Assembly (NCBI GenBank): GCA_964342465.1
Contig: CAYFFQ010000001.1
Coordinates: forward strand, 248,001 to 312,000
Source: MGIIb-Q1 sp964342465
GTDB lineage: Archaea > Thermoplasmatota > Poseidoniia > Poseidoniales > Thalassarchaeaceae
Direction: 5' to 3'
Length of the DNA: 64,000 nt
Shown here: positions 61,001 to 64,000 of the stretch, in pieces
Layout of the letters: every line of letters begins with the position of its first letter
Position numbering within the stretch: position 1 is the first letter of the stretch
Position numbers and translations under genes: made by a program
Notes under the pieces: generated by a model
What the model was told of the DNA's origin: nothing
The model's database searches: none
What the model saw: only the letters and a program-made list of their open reading frames with translations

Positions 61001-64000
61001 CATTCCAGCAGCAGGAAACATGCTTCTCGCCCAGAGTGACGAGGACCTCCTCGCTCTATATGTGATGACTCTAGCAGAGGGTGACCTTAGGTACAACGAC
61101 GGCGAGTGGACGAGAGACTTCTCACGCTCCATTGACAAATACTTCAACGATGCTCAGATGGAAGAGTTCTATCTGATTAACACGCTCGGCGGCGAAAATG
61201 GCGCCGACCTGCTGCAAGCCCGTTCCATCAGAATCATTCGTCAGGCAGGTGATATTTCGCTCGGCAAGGGGTTCACCATCGACTCGAGTGGCCTCCCGAC
61301 GATAGCCACGGTCTACCGCGTCTATGAGAGTGAAGTTCAGGTTGCATCTGATTTCACTTCGCTGAATGAGGCCCTCTCGCAATTCAATCAGTCCAAAGAC
61401 CGAAATGACGAAGTGACCGAGGAGTTCACCCATCAAGTGATTGGAAACTACTGGTACACAAGCGACATCGTAAATGATTTTGACGATGTTTCTTCTTCCA
61501 TTCACCGCCAGAACTCACGCCTCGCCCTTGGCAAGGTCTTCCTCACCGAGGCGCTCGACTACGACGAATTGGTATCCCTTTACCACACCCTGACCCACGA
61601 TGTCGAATACACGGTTGCAGATTCAGAAGGAAACCCCGGAGATACACTGACTCGCAACCACGACATCCGCTACTTCGCCGTCGACAACCGCCTCTACCCA
61701 GTCGGCGGTTCATACTCCAGTTCGGGTGGAAACCCAACCGGTATTTTCTATGCGCCGACGACGCTCTCGGGACTCGACCCCGAGACCTACATGAACACTT
61801 GGTATGTCACCCAGAGAGGCTCATCCGGATTCTATGTGGACATGACTCAAGAGGAGTATGAGGAGCAATACCGCAACGATGTTATTCTTTCTCAGTCGCA
61901 GAACACTCAGGATGTGATTCAGGCGGTCGATGTGCGCGTCGACCAGCAACCGGAGTTCTTCGACACGATGGTTGCGCGCGCCTATGTCGGCTATGGTAGC
62001 CCTCAACTCGGACTTCCGGGAAACCCAGCACAACCAGGTCAACACTTCGACCTGAGAGGAACCACCAACAGTTCACTCCAGAACGCCTTCCCTCTCCCCG
62101 GTGCGATGATGAACAACTTTGTAATCGCCAACTGGTATGACGAGGAAGCAGATGAGAACACTCAATGGTACGCCGCCAACACCGGTGTGAAGATTCTCAA
62201 GTACTATTCCGGTGCAACACTTGCGGGCGAGGTCAAATTAGGTGACTTCGGGAATGTCCCGAAGGCGCGCCTGCTTATTGAGAGAGATGCATACAGCGGC
62301 GAAGGAGTCAGCGATGAGGACCCACGGGAATACTGGATTCCAATAGGTGCGGTAGATGCCGATGACCTCGGTCGATTTGAGTTCCGCGTTCCCGCTGGAC
62401 ACATCAGAGTAACGGCCTTCTCCGGATTTGCTGAAGACCCCGATGTTCTACGCAACCAAGACCGTGACGAGATTGTCTCGGCTCAGAACGATTTTCAGGC
62501 ATGGCAGGCGTGGTTCGCCGACATCCTCGGGCAGTCATTGACCGATGGCGAACGGGAGGTCAATCCCATCACCGCGATTCTCGCCAATGTCAGCGGCGGT
62601 AAGATGCTCGGCGAAATCGAGTTCAATGTGACAGGTAGCCAAGCCGACACAGATGGGGGCGCAGTGATATCGCAATCTCTCAACGTCGCTGCATCCAGCG
62701 CCACCGGAGTAGTCAAGTGGCAGGGCCACTCATCGTTCAACGACCAACCCCTCTCATCCCATGAATTGATTTTCACGGATATCTGGACCGAGGATGAACT
62801 CCCACATGTGTGGACCAACAACGGTACAGTCGTGACCGATGGTGAACACCCCAGAGTCTTCCGAGGCGAGGGTGAGGTGACCTTCACAGGTGCAGGATTG
62901 ATGATGAGCGACGGTGATGTACTAGTCTCCGACTTCACCGGAAACTACACCCGTCAGATAGCCAACAACCATTCATTCACTGGCGAGGGAATGTTCTCTG
63001 GAGCAGGTTCGTTTGTTGGTACCATCACCAGCGATGAAACCTTGACATCATGTGTGAATGGCACTCTACCGGCGACCCACGAGATCTGTTCAGTGGCTGG
63101 CTCAAACCCACCCGAATACTTGTTTGAAGGGGTCTTTGACGGAGTTGGCAGGGCGACAGCCAACGGCACAGTTGACTTCACCGCGGCACTCTACCGTGAG
63201 ACATTGGTCGGAAACGGCATTTTCATGGTCACTGGTGACGACGATTCTCTCGAGACATTCGGCACGATAAATGGGAGCGGAACATTCAGTGGAGAGGGAA
63301 TCTTCAGCGGTCCGATGGTCGAGCCAGGCAGTTTCCATGTCGTTGACGCACTGCCCGGTTCATACCGTGTCTTCGTCGTGTTGCCGAACGGTAACATCAC
63401 CCGTCTTTCCACTCCGCTCGAGATTGATACCACTCCGACTACCGATGTTGACCTCTTCCTCCCCGGTTCTTGGATAGATGGTGAATTGGTCTGGTTCAAT
63501 GGTACTCCGATAGCGGACACCGCCCTTCATCTCACAGACATCAGCCTAGACGAGGAAGCGACACAGAGTTGTGAAGATGTGCTCTTCGCACCATGTATCA
63601 TCTACACTGATGAGAATGGTTCGTTTGGTTATGGGCCAATCCCTGATGGTTCGTACGAACTGGCTATGGACCACGATGGAGACGGCTTTTACGAGTGCGT
63701 ACCGTGGTTGACCCCGACCAGTACGAATGCTTGTGATGGCACCGCCGCGGTCCGCGTCTCGATAGACCCGACAAACACCACACTCGCCAAGACCAACACA
63801 CCAGTACCTATTCATCACGACATTGAATTCATCCTCCTTGAGGATATAGGTGGTGGCACGGTTCAGACCGTTAGTGATGTTGAAGTCAATTTCCATGGCG
63901 CCATGCTTGCGGATGATGAGTACATACAAGCGGTCTACGATGAAGAGTCAGCGACATACCGTGTTGAACTTCCAGAGGGTGAATGGGTGGCCAACGCCTC
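58017..64000 (+). CDS. aglB: Oligosaccharyltransferase AglB/STT3 with extra N-terminal membrane domain, 3' end cut
   Basis: Open from the ATG at 58017 through 1,994 codons to the window end with no stop. AglB transfers the lipid-linked glycan to Asn in N-x-S/T. The core starts near residue 372: WYVLTVGSALFVGLLVRVVW leads into GGSDPWYMMRTVEYIL with the first acidic motif (Asp411), a second acidic loop (FALADHDAFAILF) and, after about 13 helices, the signature WWDYG at residues 972-976. Residues 1-360 are an additional membrane domain of about eight to nine helices that standard AglB does not have. The ectodomain beyond 976 exceeds 1,000 residues and includes repeated short modules (GSGTFSGEGIFSG) and carboxypeptidase-regulatory-like beta domains (DENGSFGYGPIPDGSYELAMD). 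GAGGT lies 7 nt upstream. Confidence 0.85.
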   Translation, partial: MENETKSPMPFNAAWGLARAPLAAMILLLMTMAIYPLGVTYDSETAIMTVVLPFVLLTIGAMFGSVPRIIFSHLGVKPAQVTLLIYAPLVIAAAIPQLVIGNTLLGVLFLVLALGVHFFDRVGRNEEATILMWAVMGFWAALTVASAAAPVWNGAYFTNGAWLPAMGEDNWASIDGHRAATAYLFFNGWMTAILTGVIFSLATRGRFIKASGSGWFENLPAKLSDKAFAPLYGGFGVWLFAHLLSFASFFTASESERLAGDTIGIWWPLFTGLVALFVAYCYAENHRTRGSLVAVNWFIYSLGSFQENGIILDGSADWHSYFTESNGLVVWVAIFFWLNVLAVMLSVKGKLGDISPRRQPGLASQFWSNNWYVLTVGSALFVGLLVRVVWNVLPFMNASGTHEWDLTGGSDPWYMMRTVEYILAEHNHFIIDMDRSYPLGAINPRPPLFSWSLALGGMLLAPLLGVPASEAVWWSVAALPAIYGALCVLPIAGIGSRFFGRATGAVSAWLIALMPGHVGHSTFALADHDAFAILFLSLGFYFWLKAVQAAGDDKLVADATWNPAYLLKGVRATFEQRPAAIANAVLSGISFATVALGWKGFVYGLGIVFLAFFAQIVLNQFRRRDSMALYVSALTMMVVAFLLPLPFYAHMQLGLIWDASGFQPMFYIVGFTFAAGWVAVSFRDKPWLLVLVSGAGLAGAILGILWLLQFAGIYNGWDVLFTGGYYLSKNKIFDTIAEAQAPSRAMLFASFGPIVALAALGAGIIALWQGLRKRDASRLVLAIWILVAGVMAWRAGRFVFNATPPVAVMGAWAFVIIWQWVGGTDFAKSWRRFGISTPASRFRSTRKASRKYPGVVAVLMIFMLVGAQHATYGLDSGIPSGNSAAKEIDSNIYNITPNILRAQAPLFGWSLLDSTAYNPPNHCRGVTKETSCWYMGAFGPGFNGQYWNDGYQWLEEQDSDVPFGQKPAFVSWWDYGFQALAQGQHPTVADNFQSGIPAAGNMLLAQSDEDLLALYVMTLAEGDLRYNDGEWTRDFSRSIDKYFNDAQMEEFYLINTLGGENGADLLQARSIRIIRQAGDISLGKGFTIDSSGLPTIATVYRVYESEVQVASDFTSLNEALSQFNQSKDRNDEVTEEFTHQVIGNYWYTSDIVNDFDDVSSSIHRQNSRLALGKVFLTEALDYDELVSLYHTLTHDVEYTVADSEGNPGDTLTRNHDIRYFAVDNRLYPVGGSYSSSGGNPTGIFYAPTTLSGLDPETYMNTWYVTQRGSSGFYVDMTQEEYEEQYRNDVILSQSQNTQDVIQAVDVRVDQQPEFFDTMVARAYVGYGSPQLGLPGNPAQPGQHFDLRGTTNSSLQNAFPLPGAMMNNFVIANWYDEEADENTQWYAANTGVKILKYYSGATLAGEVKLGDFGNVPKARLLIERDAYSGEGVSDEDPREYWIPIGAVDADDLGRFEFRVPAGHIRVTAFSGFAEDPDVLRNQDRDEIVSAQNDFQAWQAWFADILGQSLTDGEREVNPITAILANVSGGKMLGEIEFNVTGSQADTDGGAVISQSLNVAASSATGVVKWQGHSSFNDQPLSSHELIFTDIWTEDELPHVWTNNGTVVTDGEHPRVFRGEGEVTFTGAGLMMSDGDVLVSDFTGNYTRQIANNHSFTGEGMFSGAGSFVGTITSDETLTSCVNGTLPATHEICSVAGSNPPEYLFEGVFDGVGRATANGTVDFTAALYRETLVGNGIFMVTGDDDSLETFGTINGSGTFSGEGIFSGPMVEPGSFHVVDALPGSYRVFVVLPNGNITRLSTPLEIDTTPTTDVDLFLPGSWIDGELVWFNGTPIADTALHLTDISLDEEATQSCEDVLFAPCIIYTDENGSFGYGPIPDGSYELAMDHDGDGFYECVPWLTPTSTNACDGTAAVRVSIDPTNTTLAKTNTPVPIHHDIEFILLEDIGGGTVQTVSDVEVNFHGAMLADDEYIQAVYDEESATYRVELPEGEWVANA

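Overview
The window reads as a chromosome segment of a planktonic euryarchaeon, most likely Marine Group II (Poseidoniales). Directly visible support: an AglB/STT3 oligosaccharyltransferase, CDP-archaeol synthase (CarS), a stand-alone GMP synthetase ATP-pyrophosphatase subunit, a ThiR (HTH plus ThiN) regulator, split glycine decarboxylase, TATA-like boxes about 25-28 nt upstream of several start codons (leaderless transcripts), and many very large secreted proteins with propeller, thrombospondin type 3 and lamin-tail repeats. The assignment to Poseidoniales is inference from this gene style; no rRNA gene is present.

Layout. 1-1176 (minus): an SPFH-like protein running off the left edge and a small helical partner. 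1248-5531 (minus): a thiamine uptake operon thiR-thiB-thiP-thiQ with a palindrome next to its TATA box. 5601-8549: divergent P5C dehydrogenase and GcvT. 8652-15922: two giant tandem paralogous surface proteins (propeller plus Asp-rich thrombospondin type 3 repeats). 16038-18445: nucleotide-sugar genes (an epimerase-like SDR without YxxxK, and a UDP-sugar dehydrogenase). 18657-21532: gcvPA-gcvPB. 21834-27002: a 1,722-residue surface protein. 27190-30218: membrane protein, unknown protein, purE, guaAb. 30563-31367: tRNA-Asn followed by a repeat mosaic containing a 100-N assembly gap. 31368-33930: convergent glyA and pyrimidine-nucleoside phosphorylase. 33961-38889: a 1,642-residue lamin-tail/phospholipase D surface protein. 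39062-47164: TctA-like membrane protein, OB-fold secreted protein, two small secreted proteins, and a membrane-anchored subtilase. 47207-49763: membrane protein, HD-domain dNTPase-like enzyme, tRNA(CAT). 49856-53585: two tandem secreted paralogs and a membrane-anchored unknown protein. 53607-53818: a 21-bp minisatellite. 53912-57778: surface protein, carS, purD. 58017-64000: an AglB with a long extra N-terminal membrane domain and a huge C-terminal ectodomain, truncated by the window end.

How the genes fit together. One-carbon and purine metabolism are prominent (GcvT, GcvPA/PB, GlyA, PurE, PurD, GuaAb); glycine cleavage and GlyA supply methylene-tetrahydrofolate. Thiamine is imported rather than only made. 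The other theme is the cell surface: nucleotide-sugar enzymes and AglB make and attach glycans, and the window encodes about ten secreted or anchored proteins that carry N-glycosylation sequons. Several of the surface genes have short perfect hairpins directly in front of their start codons, in some cases overlapping the ribosome binding site; this and the AglB architecture, the tRNA-Asn repeat array and the minisatellite are the most notable unexplained signals.
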